Shown here: in pieces, positions 1 through 8,654 of the stretch | How positions within the stretch are numbered: position 1 is the stretch's first letter | Layout of the letters: the number at the start of each line of letters is the position of its first letter | Assembly: GCA_036501625.1 (NCBI GenBank) | Contig: DASXZY010000046.1 | Location: 69,809 to 133,808, forward strand | From: Palsa-1400 sp036501625 | Lineage (GTDB): Bacteria > Verrucomicrobiota > Verrucomicrobiia > Limisphaerales > Palsa-1400 | Direction of reading: 5' to 3' | Length of the DNA: 64,000 nt | Notes under the pieces: model-generated | What the model saw: the letters and a program-made list of their open reading frames with translations, nothing else | Told to the model about the DNA's origin: nothing | Databases searched by the model: none | Position numbers and translations under genes: made by a program

Positions 1-2
1 TT

Positions 3-779
3 ATGTGGCGCCAAATCCGCGCAGCGTCCGTGCTCGCTTTCCTGCCATTTTGCCTGAACGCCCAGCCGACGGAGCCTGGGGGTTTTCTGGAGATGGCGGC
101 CCCGTCGATTCAGATGGTGGCCGTCACGACCAAAGATTGGACCGCCACCGAAGGGGAACTGCGCCGGTTTAGCAGGACGGAGCAAGGCTGGCAGCAGACC
201 GGCTCCTTGGTTCCCGTGAAGGTCGTGGTGGGCCGCGCCGGTTTGGGCTGGGGCCTTGGAATGACCAATCCGCCCGTGTCGGACGATCCTCAAAAGAAGG
301 AAGGCGACGGACGAAGCCCCGCCGGGGTTTTTCCCCTGACTTATGCCTTCGGATACGCCGCGCCCGCCGACGTGCCGGAAATCAAGCTGCCTTACATCCA
401 ATGCACCAAGAGCGTCGAGTGCGTGGATGACCCTAACTCGGCTTATTACAACATCATCAAGGACCGGAACACGGTGGCGAATCCGGATTGGAAAAGCTCG
501 GAGAAAATGTTGATGGACGACGGCGAGTACAAATTGGGCATCTTCGTCGCGCATAATAGTTCGCCCGCGGTTCCCGGAGCCGGCTCGTGCGTCTTCATGC
601 ATGTCTGGAAGGCGCCGGGCCATCCCACCAGCGGCTGCACAGCCATGAGGCTCGGCGATCTCGAAACGCTGCTGGGATGGCTGGACCCGCGCGCCCATCC
701 GATTCTGGTGCAATTGCCGCGCAAACAATACCTTGAAAACCGGCGGGCATGGCGGCTGCCAGCCATCCAGTTTGAATAA
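3..779 (+). CDS. L,D-transpeptidase (YkuD-like) family exported protein
   Basis: A 258-residue protein whose N-terminus (hydrophobic residues about 8-20, ending near LNAQ) looks like a signal peptide, so it probably acts in the periplasm. The C-terminal half carries the YkuD-type signature: His200 (CVFMH) followed after 11 residues by the TSGC cysteine, Cys212, the expected nucleophile. The segment GDGRSPAGVFPL near residue 101 is also typical of the family. Known family members cross-link or modify peptidoglycan stem peptides, but distant members can have other roles, so the substrate is uncertain. The gene starts at the third base of the window, so its promoter is outside. The permease gene follows after 6 bases and is probably co-transcribed. 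Confidence 0.8.
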   Translation: MWRQIRAASVLAFLPFCLNAQPTEPGGFLEMAAPSIQMVAVTTKDWTATEGELRRFSRTEQGWQQTGSLVPVKVVVGRAGLGWGLGMTNPPVSDDPQKKEGDGRSPAGVFPLTYAFGYAAPADVPEIKLPYIQCTKSVECVDDPNSAYYNIIKDRNTVANPDWKSSEKMLMDDGEYKLGIFVAHNSSPAVPGAGSCVFMHVWKAPGHPTSGCTAMRLGDLETLLGWLDPRAHPILVQLPRKQYLENRRAWRLPAIQFE

Positions 780-785
780 CCCAGC

Positions 786-2162
786 GTGGACGCCAAATCC
801 ATAAACAGGCGCGAACTGGTCCGCGGCCTGGATTTGAGCGCCACGACTTCATTGGTGGTCGGCACGATCATCGGCACGGGTGTCTTTCTAAAAACGGCGC
901 GCATGGCGCAATCCGCCGGGACGCCCGCTTTGGTCCTGCTGGCGTGGGCGGCGGCCGGGCTGCTCTCGCTGGCCGGGGCGTTGAGTTACGCGGAACTCGG
1001 CGCGATGCTCCCGGACGCGGGCGGCGAATACATCTATCTCCGCGCCGCCTATGGCAGCGCGCCGGCTTTTATTTTCGGCTGGATGCGCCTGGCCATTGGC
1101 TCGTCCGGTTCCATCGCCAGTTTTGGGGCGGCCTTCGCCATGTTCCTCTCCGCGCTCACGCCGCTCAGTTCTGGCGCGATGAAGGCCATCGGCGTGGCCG
1201 TAATTTTATTCTTTACAGCCGTCAATTGCCTGCGCGTGACGATTGGCGGGCGCGTGCAGGCGGCGCTGACGCTGGCCAAGTTGCTCGCGATCGCGACCAT
1301 CGCGGGCGGGGTCTTTTTCTTCGCGCCTTCGGCCTCGTGGGAGCATCTTCGCGCGCCCGCCGGCGTGCCGGCCTGGTGCGGCTTTCCCGCCTTCGGCGCG
1401 GCCATGCTCTCGGCGTTGTGGGCCTTCGACGGCTGGAACAACATGCCGATGGCGGCGGGAGAAGTCCGAAATCCGGGCCGCAATATTCCGCTCGCGTTGA
1501 TTCTGGGCATGGCGGTCGTGCTGCTGGTTTATGGCGCGTTGAACCTGGCCTATTGCTACGCGCTGCCCATCGGCGAAATTGCCAATGCCAGTTCCACTTT
1601 GCACGGCACGGCCCTGCCGGTGGCCTCGAAGGCGGCCCAGAGTTTCCTGCCGCGGTTTGGCGCGCAATGGGTGGCCATCGCGGCGTTGCTGTCAACCATC
1701 GGCGCGCTGAACGGATCCATCCTCACTGGCGCGCGCATTCCCTACGCGATGGCGCGCGACGGCTTGTTCTTCGCCTCGTTCGCGCGGTTGGGGGAGCGCT
1801 CGGCCGTGCCGGTGGCGGCCATTATCGCGCAAGGGTTGTGGGCGGCTTTGCTGGTGGTTTCCGCCACCTTCGATCAATTGACCGATTGTGTGATCTTCGC
1901 CAGCATGATCTTTTACGCCGCCACGACGGCCGCCATCTTTGTCCTGCGCAGGAAGCAGCCCAACACGCCGCGCCCTTACAAAACGCTGGGCTATCCCGTG
2001 GCGCCAGTGATTTTTATCGCGGTGGCCGTCTGGCTGGTGATCAATACATTGTGGACCAATCCGTATGAGTCGGCGGTGGGACTGGGTTTAATCGCGCTGG
2101 GCTTGCCGGTTTATTTTTGGCAGCGCCGAAAAGGCTACGGCGAGGTAACGAATACACGATAG
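786..2162 (+). CDS. APC-superfamily amino acid permease
   Basis: A 458-residue integral membrane protein with about 12 hydrophobic segments. The first helix contains GTIIGTGVFLK, the glycine-rich unwound helix that binds the amino acid in APC transporters, and DGWNNMPMAAGEVRNPGRNIP between helices 6 and 7 is typical of the LAT/PotE-like branch. It should exchange or import an amino acid across the inner membrane; the substrate cannot be read from sequence. The start is GTG, 6 bases after the preceding stop, which suggests an operon with the transpeptidase-like gene. Its last 28 bases overlap the 3' end of the convergent S53 peptidase gene. Confidence 0.9.
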   Translation: MDAKSINRRELVRGLDLSATTSLVVGTIIGTGVFLKTARMAQSAGTPALVLLAWAAAGLLSLAGALSYAELGAMLPDAGGEYIYLRAAYGSAPAFIFGWMRLAIGSSGSIASFGAAFAMFLSALTPLSSGAMKAIGVAVILFFTAVNCLRVTIGGRVQAALTLAKLLAIATIAGGVFFFAPSASWEHLRAPAGVPAWCGFPAFGAAMLSALWAFDGWNNMPMAAGEVRNPGRNIPLALILGMAVVLLVYGALNLAYCYALPIGEIANASSTLHGTALPVASKAAQSFLPRFGAQWVAIAALLSTIGALNGSILTGARIPYAMARDGLFFASFARLGERSAVPVAAIIAQGLWAALLVVSATFDQLTDCVIFASMIFYAATTAAIFVLRRKQPNTPRPYKTLGYPVAPVIFIAVAVWLVINTLWTNPYESAVGLGLIALGLPVYFWQRRKGYGEVTNTR

Positions 2163-5080
2163 AACCGCTGCCCGCCGGCCGCCTGGACATCCGAGGCAGT
2201 GACCATGTTGTTCGTGGCGGTGATGGCTGGCCCCAGGTTGATCCAATGCGGCATGGCCAGGTCGTTCGCGTATTTTAGTTGATAGGAAAATCCGGGCATC
2301 GCGCTCCAAGTGAAGACGATTGCGCCATTGCTGGAATTGACCGACGTGAAGTTCGGCTGGCCGATGGGCGTCACGGAGATGTCGTCGAAGCCAAAGGCGT
2401 CCGGGTCGTTGCGGAAATCGAATTCGAGGACCGTGTTCGTATTGGTGGCGGAAACCGCGAACTGCATGTTGGTCCACAGCGTTTGCGGCACGTTCAGCCT
2501 TTGGAAAATGCTGGCGCCGCCCCATTTGACGCCGAATGAATTGATAGGGCCGCCGACCGGGTTGTCCAAAAACAGCGAAATCAAATAAGATTGGCCGGGC
2601 GTCGTGGGAAGGATCTGCGAAAGCGAACCTGTTCCTTGCGGTTCTCCCAGGATGGCGGAATAAAAACCTGAATGGATGTAAGCGCCAAAGAGTTGCGCCA
2701 CGGATATGACGGCGTTGGCGTTGGAATTGCCAACAAAGGTCCAATCGGAAAAATCGCCGGTTTCAAAATCGCCATTCCCGACGTCGAGGGTGAACGGCAG
2801 GTTTTGGACGTTCGTGGTGTTCAAATCCGTGATGGCCAAATTGCCGGTTTGGACGCTGAGCAGGACGTTGCTGGCGGCCGCGGTCAGGTTGACCGTGAGG
2901 TTGGTAATGGATTGGGAAGCGAGCGTTCCGCTGGACGGAGAAAACGTGGCGAAGGGCGAGGTGCTTTGGGCCGACCAATGGATGGGGCCGGCAGCGGCAT
3001 TGCCAATAAGAATGGATTGCGATGTTTCGTTGAACGGGCCTCCCGCGGGGCCAAAAACGTACATGCCGGAATTGGTCGCGATGAGGAGGGGGTCGAAAAC
3101 CTGCAAGGAAACCGGGTAAATATGTGTGACACCAGAGGTCAGATTGGTGATGAGCAAATTCGAAAGGTAATTGCCGGCCGGCAGATTCGTGGCCGGTGGC
3201 GTGAGCGAGAGGGTGATGATTACGGGAAAATTATTGGAAGTAATGCCGTGCGTCACGGACGCCACCAGCCAGTTCGGGCGCGTGCCCATGACCCAATCAA
3301 CCGTGGTGGCTTCGGTGTTTTTTAATATGACCGTTTCCGTGGTCCCGGCCAAGGCCACGCCGTGGAGGGCTTCAAACGAATATCCGCCTTGGGGTGTCAA
3401 TTCCATGCTGTCTGGCGGCGCGAAAGCGTTGATCAAGGCTGGCCCATTGGGCGTGCCCCAGCCTGTGCAAAGATCATAGCCCGGCTGGGCAAAAAACAGG
3501 GTTTGCCCGTTGGCATTGGTGTTGTTGCCGCTCGTGATGTCATGAAAGATTGAAGAGTAAACCGGGCTTTGCGCCAGGCCGTAGAGGGCGGGATTGATGA
3601 ATCCGACGGGCGGGCGCCCGTATTGGGCCGCCTGCTGGTTCATCAGCGCCGTAAATCCAGCCCACAATGGCGCGGCGCAACTGGTGCCGCCGACGGACTC
3701 GGACGATCCATTGCTGAAGGTGATCCAAACCTGGTCCGCCACCATCGACACATCCGGTATATTCCGCCAAGCGGCCGAGCCTAAGTTGGACGACATGCTG
3801 ACGGATTGCTGCCAGTAAGGAATGGGATAAGTCGCGCTGATTCCGCCGCTGCTCCCCCCGGTATAAGCGCCGGTGGTAAAACCGTTCCAGACCGTTTCAT
3901 CCGCCCATGCTCCGCCAGGGCCGGTTGTGGTCAAACTGGTTCCGCCGACGATCGTGATATTGGGATCGGTCTCCAGCGGCAGCGGCTCATAGTAGTAGGC
4001 GCCAGCGTCGCCGCTGGCCGAGTAAAAGGACTGCCCTTGCGCGGCCATTTCCTGAAAAATGGAGTCCGTGACGGCGTCAATGGCGAAAATCCAACTGCAA
4101 GAAATCTGGCTGGCCAGGTCTTCGACGGCAATTTGGTTGAGCAGATCGTCATTGACGGAAAGTGTGCCGTAGAACGCCTGGTAAACCAGGACTTGCGACA
4201 AGCCGGGCGCCATCGATATGGCCATTTCGATGTCGAGGGAAACCTCGGCGTTGCCTCCTCCGGCCGGGCCGCTGAAGCTATCGACGGGCACTTTCACCAC
4301 GGCGGTGGGCGGCAGGCCGGCCAGCGTTTCGTAGGCGGTGATGTCGCCGGGGAAATAAGTGTCGAATTCCACTAGCGCCAGAGATTGGCCCGCGCCATTG
4401 AGCGGGGTGCCTGGGGCGTAGGCAGCCCTGAAATCGCGCCCGATAAAGTTGCCGCCCGGCCCCGAACCGCCCGTCTGAGATGGTTTTGAGCCGGAATGTG
4501 TGAGCAGGCTCGGCTTGGGCAATTGGAAATTATCCAGCCCGCTGACGTGGATTAGCGGCAGGCCCGCTTCCACCGTTGGCTCGGCGTCGGGCGCGAAAAA
4601 TGTCCGCTGCTCGGTTGGATGTTTGAAAACCTTGAGATGGATGTTAAACGCCTTCTGAACATCGGCGGCCGATCCCTCAACATCCAGCAGCAGGCGGTTG
4701 GCATGAGTGTGAACCACGCTCAACCCGTGCGACGCCGCAAAGGCCTTGACCGCCGCGTAATCTTTCTCCGTCGGGCCAAAGCGCTCGGCGAACTCCGCCG
4801 GCTTGAGATATTGATGAAATTGGGCGCTGGAAGGATCATAAAGGCCGCGCAGCAGGGTTTGCAACTCCGACTGGTTGCGCAACGGCAATCCGAGGGCCAG
4901 CCGCATCTTGTTGGCGCCGGCCAGCGCGCTGACGGATTTCAGCCGCGCGGTGGCGGCCGGAACATGGCCTTGCAAGGCATGGCGGCTTGAGAGCGCCGCC
5001 TGGGAGGCGAACGCCAGCAGGCAGCCTAAAACCGCCAGCGCGCCCCGGCGCCCGCGGCGAAGTGTGAAAAAGCTGGGCAT
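2135..5080 (-). CDS. S53 family peptidase (pro-kumamolisin type), secreted
   Basis: A 981-residue protein with a signal peptide (about residues 13-30, ending FASQAA), a pro-kumamolisin activation domain (about 55-180) and a sedolisin catalytic domain (about 210-555). The active-site pattern is complete: Glu279 and Asp283 in NAEVSLD, oxyanion Asp358 in SGDAGA, and nucleophile Ser467 in GGTSCAAP. The family consists of acid-acting endopeptidases. After residue 560 come Ig-like beta regions and a jelly-roll-like segment (NGDFETGDFSDW), then the short C-terminal module shared by several exported proteins here (ending RFYRV). It lies 24 bases downstream of the Gly-rich small protein gene and is probably co-transcribed with it. 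Its 3' end overlaps the permease gene by 28 bases. Confidence 0.92.
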   Translation of the reverse strand: MPSFFTLRRGRRGALAVLGCLLAFASQAALSSRHALQGHVPAATARLKSVSALAGANKMRLALGLPLRNQSELQTLLRGLYDPSSAQFHQYLKPAEFAERFGPTEKDYAAVKAFAASHGLSVVHTHANRLLLDVEGSAADVQKAFNIHLKVFKHPTEQRTFFAPDAEPTVEAGLPLIHVSGLDNFQLPKPSLLTHSGSKPSQTGGSGPGGNFIGRDFRAAYAPGTPLNGAGQSLALVEFDTYFPGDITAYETLAGLPPTAVVKVPVDSFSGPAGGGNAEVSLDIEMAISMAPGLSQVLVYQAFYGTLSVNDDLLNQIAVEDLASQISCSWIFAIDAVTDSIFQEMAAQGQSFYSASGDAGAYYYEPLPLETDPNITIVGGTSLTTTGPGGAWADETVWNGFTTGAYTGGSSGGISATYPIPYWQQSVSMSSNLGSAAWRNIPDVSMVADQVWITFSNGSSESVGGTSCAAPLWAGFTALMNQQAAQYGRPPVGFINPALYGLAQSPVYSSIFHDITSGNNTNANGQTLFFAQPGYDLCTGWGTPNGPALINAFAPPDSMELTPQGGYSFEALHGVALAGTTETVILKNTEATTVDWVMGTRPNWLVASVTHGITSNNFPVIITLSLTPPATNLPAGNYLSNLLITNLTSGVTHIYPVSLQVFDPLLIATNSGMYVFGPAGGPFNETSQSILIGNAAAGPIHWSAQSTSPFATFSPSSGTLASQSITNLTVNLTAAASNVLLSVQTGNLAITDLNTTNVQNLPFTLDVGNGDFETGDFSDWTFVGNSNANAVISVAQLFGAYIHSGFYSAILGEPQGTGSLSQILPTTPGQSYLISLFLDNPVGGPINSFGVKWGGASIFQRLNVPQTLWTNMQFAVSATNTNTVLEFDFRNDPDAFGFDDISVTPIGQPNFTSVNSSNGAIVFTWSAMPGFSYQLKYANDLAMPHWINLGPAITATNNMVTASDVQAAGGQRFYRVFVTSP

Positions 5081-5104
5081 CGGGGGGATTGGCGCGGCGC
5101 GCCT

Positions 5105-5563
5105 TTATGGATTTACGAGTCGGAAATATTGAAAACCGGCGCCTGCGGGTACCGTGGCGGAAATCGTGGAGCCATTGGTCACCAATGTGGCGGCGGAATT
5201 GCCCCACGCATTGGACAGCAAAGTCGAACTTTGTTGCAGCACGAACCCAGTGGCAGGCCCGGTCCACGAAACAATGGCCTGATTGCCGGAACGGATGATG
5301 GACAGCAATGGCGAATTGGGTGATTGCACCGCGGCGAGAAGGCTCCAAAAGCCACCCGTAATGGAATAGCCGTTGCCGGACATGGTGGCCGTCGCAGGCT
5401 GGCCGATGGTTCCGCTGATGGTGTAAGTCGTGCCGCCGCCCGAGCCGGAACTGGATCCGCCTCCGCCTCCGATGGTGTGCCAATTGATGCTGTATTGAGC
5501 ATGAAGGGGTCTGGCAAGGAAAAGCGCTGCGCCCGTGAGCGCGATGAGCAAAAGTTTTTTCAT
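5105..5563 (-). CDS. Small Gly-rich exported protein with the shared C-terminal module
   Basis: I start this protein at the ATG at 5563 (152 residues), which gives a clean signal peptide (MKKLLLIALTGAALFLA...LHAQ). An in-frame extension to 5683 is possible but overlaps the promoter of the divergent rhomboid gene. The mature part has a Gly/Ser-rich stretch, then TISGTIGQP and YSITGGFW, a beta-strand pattern I know from many Verrucomicrobia exoproteins. It ends with FVLQQSS...W...QYFRLVNP, the C-terminal module found in six other proteins here. No enzymatic motif is visible and the function is unknown. Its position directly upstream of the S53 peptidase suggests co-expression. Confidence 0.75.
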   Translation of the reverse strand: MKKLLLIALTGAALFLARPLHAQYSINWHTIGGGGGSSSGSGGGTTYTISGTIGQPATATMSGNGYSITGGFWSLLAAVQSPNSPLLSIIRSGNQAIVSWTGPATGFVLQQSSTLLSNAWGNSAATLVTNGSTISATVPAGAGFQYFRLVNP

Positions 5564-5659
5564 AGAAACAGTTTTTACGCCTGCTGGAGGGTTTTCTACC
5601 ATGCGCGAGCGGAATTGACAACAGGATTCTTTCTCGAAAATGGGCTGTTTAGCGAGACG

Positions 5660-5688
5660 TGGACACGGGCGGCGGATTCTCATATAAT
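5660..5688 (+). promoter_or_regulatory. Sigma70-type promoter of the rhomboid gene
   Basis: TGGACA at 5660-5665 and a perfect TATAAT at 5683-5688 are separated by exactly 17 bases, the best sigma70-like pair I found in the window. The predicted start of transcription, about 5695, lies roughly 12 bases before the rhomboid ATG at 5707. Confidence 0.6.
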
Positions 5689-5706
5689 GACAGGCAAAGT
5701 CATTCC

Positions 5707-6642
5707 ATGGAAAGATACGCCTATTGCAACTGGGTGGTGATCGCCATCACTTGCTGGGTTTCTTACCTCGGCTTCCGGAACCGGGGTTTTGAGACGGATT
5801 ATTTTTTCTGGCCGGAAGCGATTTTGGCCCGGAAGCAATACTATCGTCTCATCACGCCCGGTTTTCTGCACCTGGACACCTTCCATTTGGTGATGAATAT
5901 GGTGAGCCTGTATTTCTTCGGGCCGCTCATCGAAACGATTTTCGGACCGGTGCAGTTTCTGGTGATTTATTTGGGAGCCATCGTGGCAGGGAACCTCCTG
6001 GCGCTGTGGATTCATCGGCATCATGATTACCGGGCCTTGGGCGCGTCGGGCGGCGTGTGCGGCATCATCTTCGCCTACATTCTTTATTTCCCGCACAGCC
6101 GCATTAATCCCTATTTGCTGCCGATGGGCATCCCGGCGGCATGGTACGCGGTGGTTTTTCTGCTGGCGTCGTTTTATGGCATGCAAAGGCAATTGACGAA
6201 CGTTGGCCATGATGCCCACTTGGGCGGCGCTTTGGCGGGGATGTTTGCGGCGGCCGCCCTTCATCCCTCCGCGATTTACCAGAGTCCGTGGCTTTTCGCG
6301 GGTGTTTCGCTTGGGACGGCGCTCTTGTTTATTTACATGGCTCGGCGCCCATTGTTCACGCCGCTGGAGGGCTTCGATTTCACCAAGGAAACCCGCCGCC
6401 CCATCAAGCTGCCCGGCCGATTCTCGCCGAGGCGTCTCTTTGCCCGCGCACGGCGGAGCCGGCCGGATTCGGCCGAGGCCGTTGGCCGCCCCGACCGGCG
6501 AGTCGATGCGATCTTGCGAAAGATTTCCAGCGAGGGCCTCCACAGCCTGACCGCCGAAGAACGAAAATTGATGGACGAAACCTCCGAGAAGTACCGCCGC
6601 CGCGCCTCCCAAGAAAAGCCAAAATCCATTTTCCCGTTTTAA
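5707..6642 (+). CDS. Rhomboid family intramembrane serine protease
   Basis: A 311-residue membrane protein starting at the ATG at 5707; an upstream in-frame start at 5659 would run through the promoter. The catalytic dyad is visible: Ser114 in GASGGVCG (helix 4) and His171 in GHDAHLGGALAG (helix 6). HLDTFHLVMNM in helix 2 is the conserved HxxxNM-type region. About six membrane helices occupy residues 5-220. The cytoplasmic tail (about 235-311) is Arg-rich and ends with a helix of the SLTAEERKLMDE type seen in many bacterial rhomboids. Rhomboids cleave membrane proteins within the bilayer; the substrate here is unknown. The stop codon abuts a methyltransferase remnant in the same frame. Confidence 0.92.
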   Translation: MERYAYCNWVVIAITCWVSYLGFRNRGFETDYFFWPEAILARKQYYRLITPGFLHLDTFHLVMNMVSLYFFGPLIETIFGPVQFLVIYLGAIVAGNLLALWIHRHHDYRALGASGGVCGIIFAYILYFPHSRINPYLLPMGIPAAWYAVVFLLASFYGMQRQLTNVGHDAHLGGALAGMFAAAALHPSAIYQSPWLFAGVSLGTALLFIYMARRPLFTPLEGFDFTKETRRPIKLPGRFSPRRLFARARRSRPDSAEAVGRPDRRVDAILRKISSEGLHSLTAEERKLMDETSEKYRRRASQEKPKSIFPF

Positions 6643-6969
6643 CGGCTAACCCGTTTTTTCGGCGCGGATGGCGAAACGCGCGTTGCGGAGCTTGGTCTCG
6701 AGAATCATCTAAACTATTTCCACGCCAACGGGCATGGACTGGACAGGAATCTGGCGGCCGGTCTTTTCGCTTTCTTAAATTCCACAGTGGTTGACCAGTA
6801 TTTCCGGAGATTTAGCGGACACACCCAAGTGAATGCGACGGACTTGCGAAAGCTGGCCTATCCTGATCGCAAAACGTTGCAAGCGATGGGAGCCGAGTTA
6901 AAGCAGCTCGATGACCCGCAAGAAAAGATCGACGAACTCGCAGAGAAATATCTCCATGCCCGCCAATAA
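6643..6969 (+). pseudogene. 5'-truncated adenine-specific DNA methyltransferase (C-terminal remnant)
   Basis: Directly after the rhomboid stop codon, in the same frame, 108 sense codons read through GLENHLNYFH, then LNSTVVDQYFRRFSGH and TQVNATDLRKLAYP. These match the conserved C-terminal end of N6-adenine methyltransferases that partner BsuBI/PstI-type nucleases. The catalytic NPPY motif, the SAM-binding FxGxG motif and any start codon in an upstream methyltransferase body are absent, so the product cannot methylate DNA. A GTG at 6787 could start a 60-residue peptide, but that would be a fragment. The remnant overlaps the nuclease start by 14 bases, which preserves the original operon junction. 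The join to the rhomboid gene probably marks a deletion or recombination point. Confidence 0.8.
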
Positions 6970-7945
6970 ACCAGGAGCTTTGGCACGATTTAAAAAGCAA
7001 AAACTCACTGAAGCTGCCGAGACTCTGGCCGCGTTGCAATTTGGCCCGAGGCAAAGGAACGAGACGGCCGCATACACGTTGCTCGCCATGCTTGATCTTC
7101 GCCCGGACATTCCTTGGGCCGATTCTCAAGCGCCCTTGCGGGGAATTACTCCGATTATTGACTTTATCGCGGAGGCTTACGGTGTGCGCTACGCGCCGAA
7201 TACTCGCGAAACCATGCGTGATGACGCGGTGAAGTTTTTCGTTGAAGCTGGGTTGCTCCTTCGCAATCCCGATAACCCTGGCAGGCCAACCAACAGCGGG
7301 AAAACGGCATATCAAATAGAGCCATCGGCCCTTGCGATGCTCCGCAAGGCCGGAACGCCTCGCTGGGCGCCCGCTTTGAAATCTTATCTCGCCAGCCGCG
7401 ACGCCATTCAACATGAGATTGCGCGCAAACGCACCCTTGCGCGGGTGCCGGTAACACTCCCAGGCGGTTCACAGGTGGCGCTTTCGCCAGGAGGACAAAA
7501 TCCGCTCATTAAGGCGATTATCGAGCATTTTTGTCCCGTATTCGCGCCCGGCGGACTCGTCATCTATATTGGTGACACGGAAAATAAATTCGTCCATCTG
7601 GAAACCGGCCATCTTGCATCGCTCGGCGTAACCTTGGATTCCGCCGCAAAAATTCCTGACGTCATCGTCCACTACGCGACGAAGAATTGGTTGTTGCTCA
7701 TTGAAGCCGTCACCAGTGCCGGGCCGGTGGATGGAAAGCGGCGCAAGGAACTCAAAGAATTGTTTGCCGGCTGCAAGGCTGGCCTGGTTTTTGTCACGGC
7801 TTTCGAGACTCGCCGCGCGTTGCAAACTTTCGCATCGGACATCGCATGGGAATCCGAAGTGTGGATCGCGGAAGACCCCGGCCACATGATCCATTTTAAT
7901 GGCGAGCGCTTTTTAGGGCCTTACCCAGACGTTTTGCCCCGTTAG
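6956..7945 (+). CDS. BsuBI/PstI-family type II restriction endonuclease
   Basis: A 329-residue protein, starting at the ATG at 6956 because MPANKPG fits the family N-terminus; an earlier ATG at 6911 lies inside the methyltransferase tail. The C-terminal half carries nearly the whole family signature: ARKRTLARVPVTLPGG (about 156), LSPGGQNPLIKAI (176), YIGDT (204), KIPDV (232), LLLIEAVTSAGPVDGKR (246) and HMIHFNGERFLGPY (310). Pro234-Asp235, Glu250 and Lys261 are the likely metal-site and catalytic residues and are present. The N-terminal half (about 15-150) should be the helical specificity domain. Known members cut CTGCAG; the site here is not proven. Its partner methyltransferase is truncated, so the enzyme must be silent, inactive, or protected by a methylase elsewhere. 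Confidence 0.9.
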   Translation: MPANKPGALARFKKQKLTEAAETLAALQFGPRQRNETAAYTLLAMLDLRPDIPWADSQAPLRGITPIIDFIAEAYGVRYAPNTRETMRDDAVKFFVEAGLLLRNPDNPGRPTNSGKTAYQIEPSALAMLRKAGTPRWAPALKSYLASRDAIQHEIARKRTLARVPVTLPGGSQVALSPGGQNPLIKAIIEHFCPVFAPGGLVIYIGDTENKFVHLETGHLASLGVTLDSAAKIPDVIVHYATKNWLLLIEAVTSAGPVDGKRRKELKELFAGCKAGLVFVTAFETRRALQTFASDIAWESEVWIAEDPGHMIHFNGERFLGPYPDVLPR

Positions 7946-7960
7946 ATATAATACGGTTCG

Positions 7961-8341
7961 TTACCCGCCTTCGGATGTGGGTGGGGAGGATGGCTGAGCC
8001 ATTTTCCAGCGCAGGGAGAGCAAGACGCCGCCACCCATGGCGATGAGCAGCAAGCTGGGCCAGACAATGATCGGGGCTGGCGGGCTGCCGCTGCCAGCGG
8101 GAAGGCCGGTTTGGGGGCCAAGGAAAGTTGCGGCGCTGGCGTCGTAACTTGAGATGATGCCGGATTCGCCGGTGCTGCTTAACCAGCCGTCGGAGGGGCC
8201 GAGGGCGGGCATAACGTCCATGGCGGTGTAACCTGTCTCATCGGTGAGATCGAGTTGGGACATCGGGATCGAACTGGCAAACGACGTAACGGCGGCCAGC
8301 CCGGTCACTGCCAAAAAGAGCCATAGCTTTATCGTTTTCAC
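7961..8341 (-). CDS. Small exported protein with a C-terminal membrane anchor
   Basis: With the GTG at 8341 as start the protein has 126 residues and a good signal peptide (KLWLFLAVTGLAAVTSFAS); a longer frame to 8419 adds a non-conserved extension. The middle is polar. Near the C-terminus PPAPIIVWPSLLLIAMGGG is followed by LLSLRWK, that is, a Pro-rich lead, one membrane segment and basic residues. This resembles PEP-CTERM or similar sorting tails, although the exact Pro-Glu-Pro is missing. It is probably a surface protein handled by an exosortase-like or rhomboid-type enzyme, but that is inference. No homologue is recognised. It converges on the restriction endonuclease gene with a 15-base gap. 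Confidence 0.55.
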   Translation of the reverse strand: MKTIKLWLFLAVTGLAAVTSFASSIPMSQLDLTDETGYTAMDVMPALGPSDGWLSSTGESGIISSYDASAATFLGPQTGLPAGSGSPPAPIIVWPSLLLIAMGGGVLLSLRWKMAQPSSPPTSEGG

Positions 8342-8654
8342 AGAAGGACTTCGAGCAATTACCGGCTGGCAGCAGATTCCGCTTGTCCAAGCGCGGCGGC
8401 CGTAAAATTTCTCAAGCACTAGGGAGCAATTCCCATGCCTATGCCAGTGGTGGGAATGATTCTTATATTTTACGCGCGCGAAAAATTGCGATTTTTTTCC
8501 CGAAATTCGTTGCCAAAAAAAGGGATTGGCTTACACTTCTTCGCAGATGGTCGGAAAAAAGGGGCTGGACGTGAAAAATAATTGACCATTTCATTCCTCC
8601 ACGTTTGGCCCTGAGCAACGGCGGCTTTTTATAAGGCTGCTGTGACGCCGTTTG
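8342..8654. other. Intergenic region upstream of the Tol-Pal operon
   Basis: These 313 bases separate the small anchored protein (-) from tolQ (+) and must hold both promoters. The segment around 8470-8530 is AT-rich with runs of A and T, including an AAAAATTGCGATTTTT inverted repeat near 8480-8496 that could form a small hairpin. I do not see a convincing -35/-10 pair, an RNA gene or a coding frame with homology. Confidence 0.4.

Noticed and set aside
5680..6612. 310-codon open frame antisense to the rhomboid gene
   Set aside because: The rhomboid gene has its catalytic dyad and promoter; the antisense frame has no recognisable domain.
8535..8560. Possible sigma54 promoter (TTGGC...TCGCA) upstream of tolQ
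   Set aside because: The distance between the GG and GC elements is about 15 bases rather than 12.
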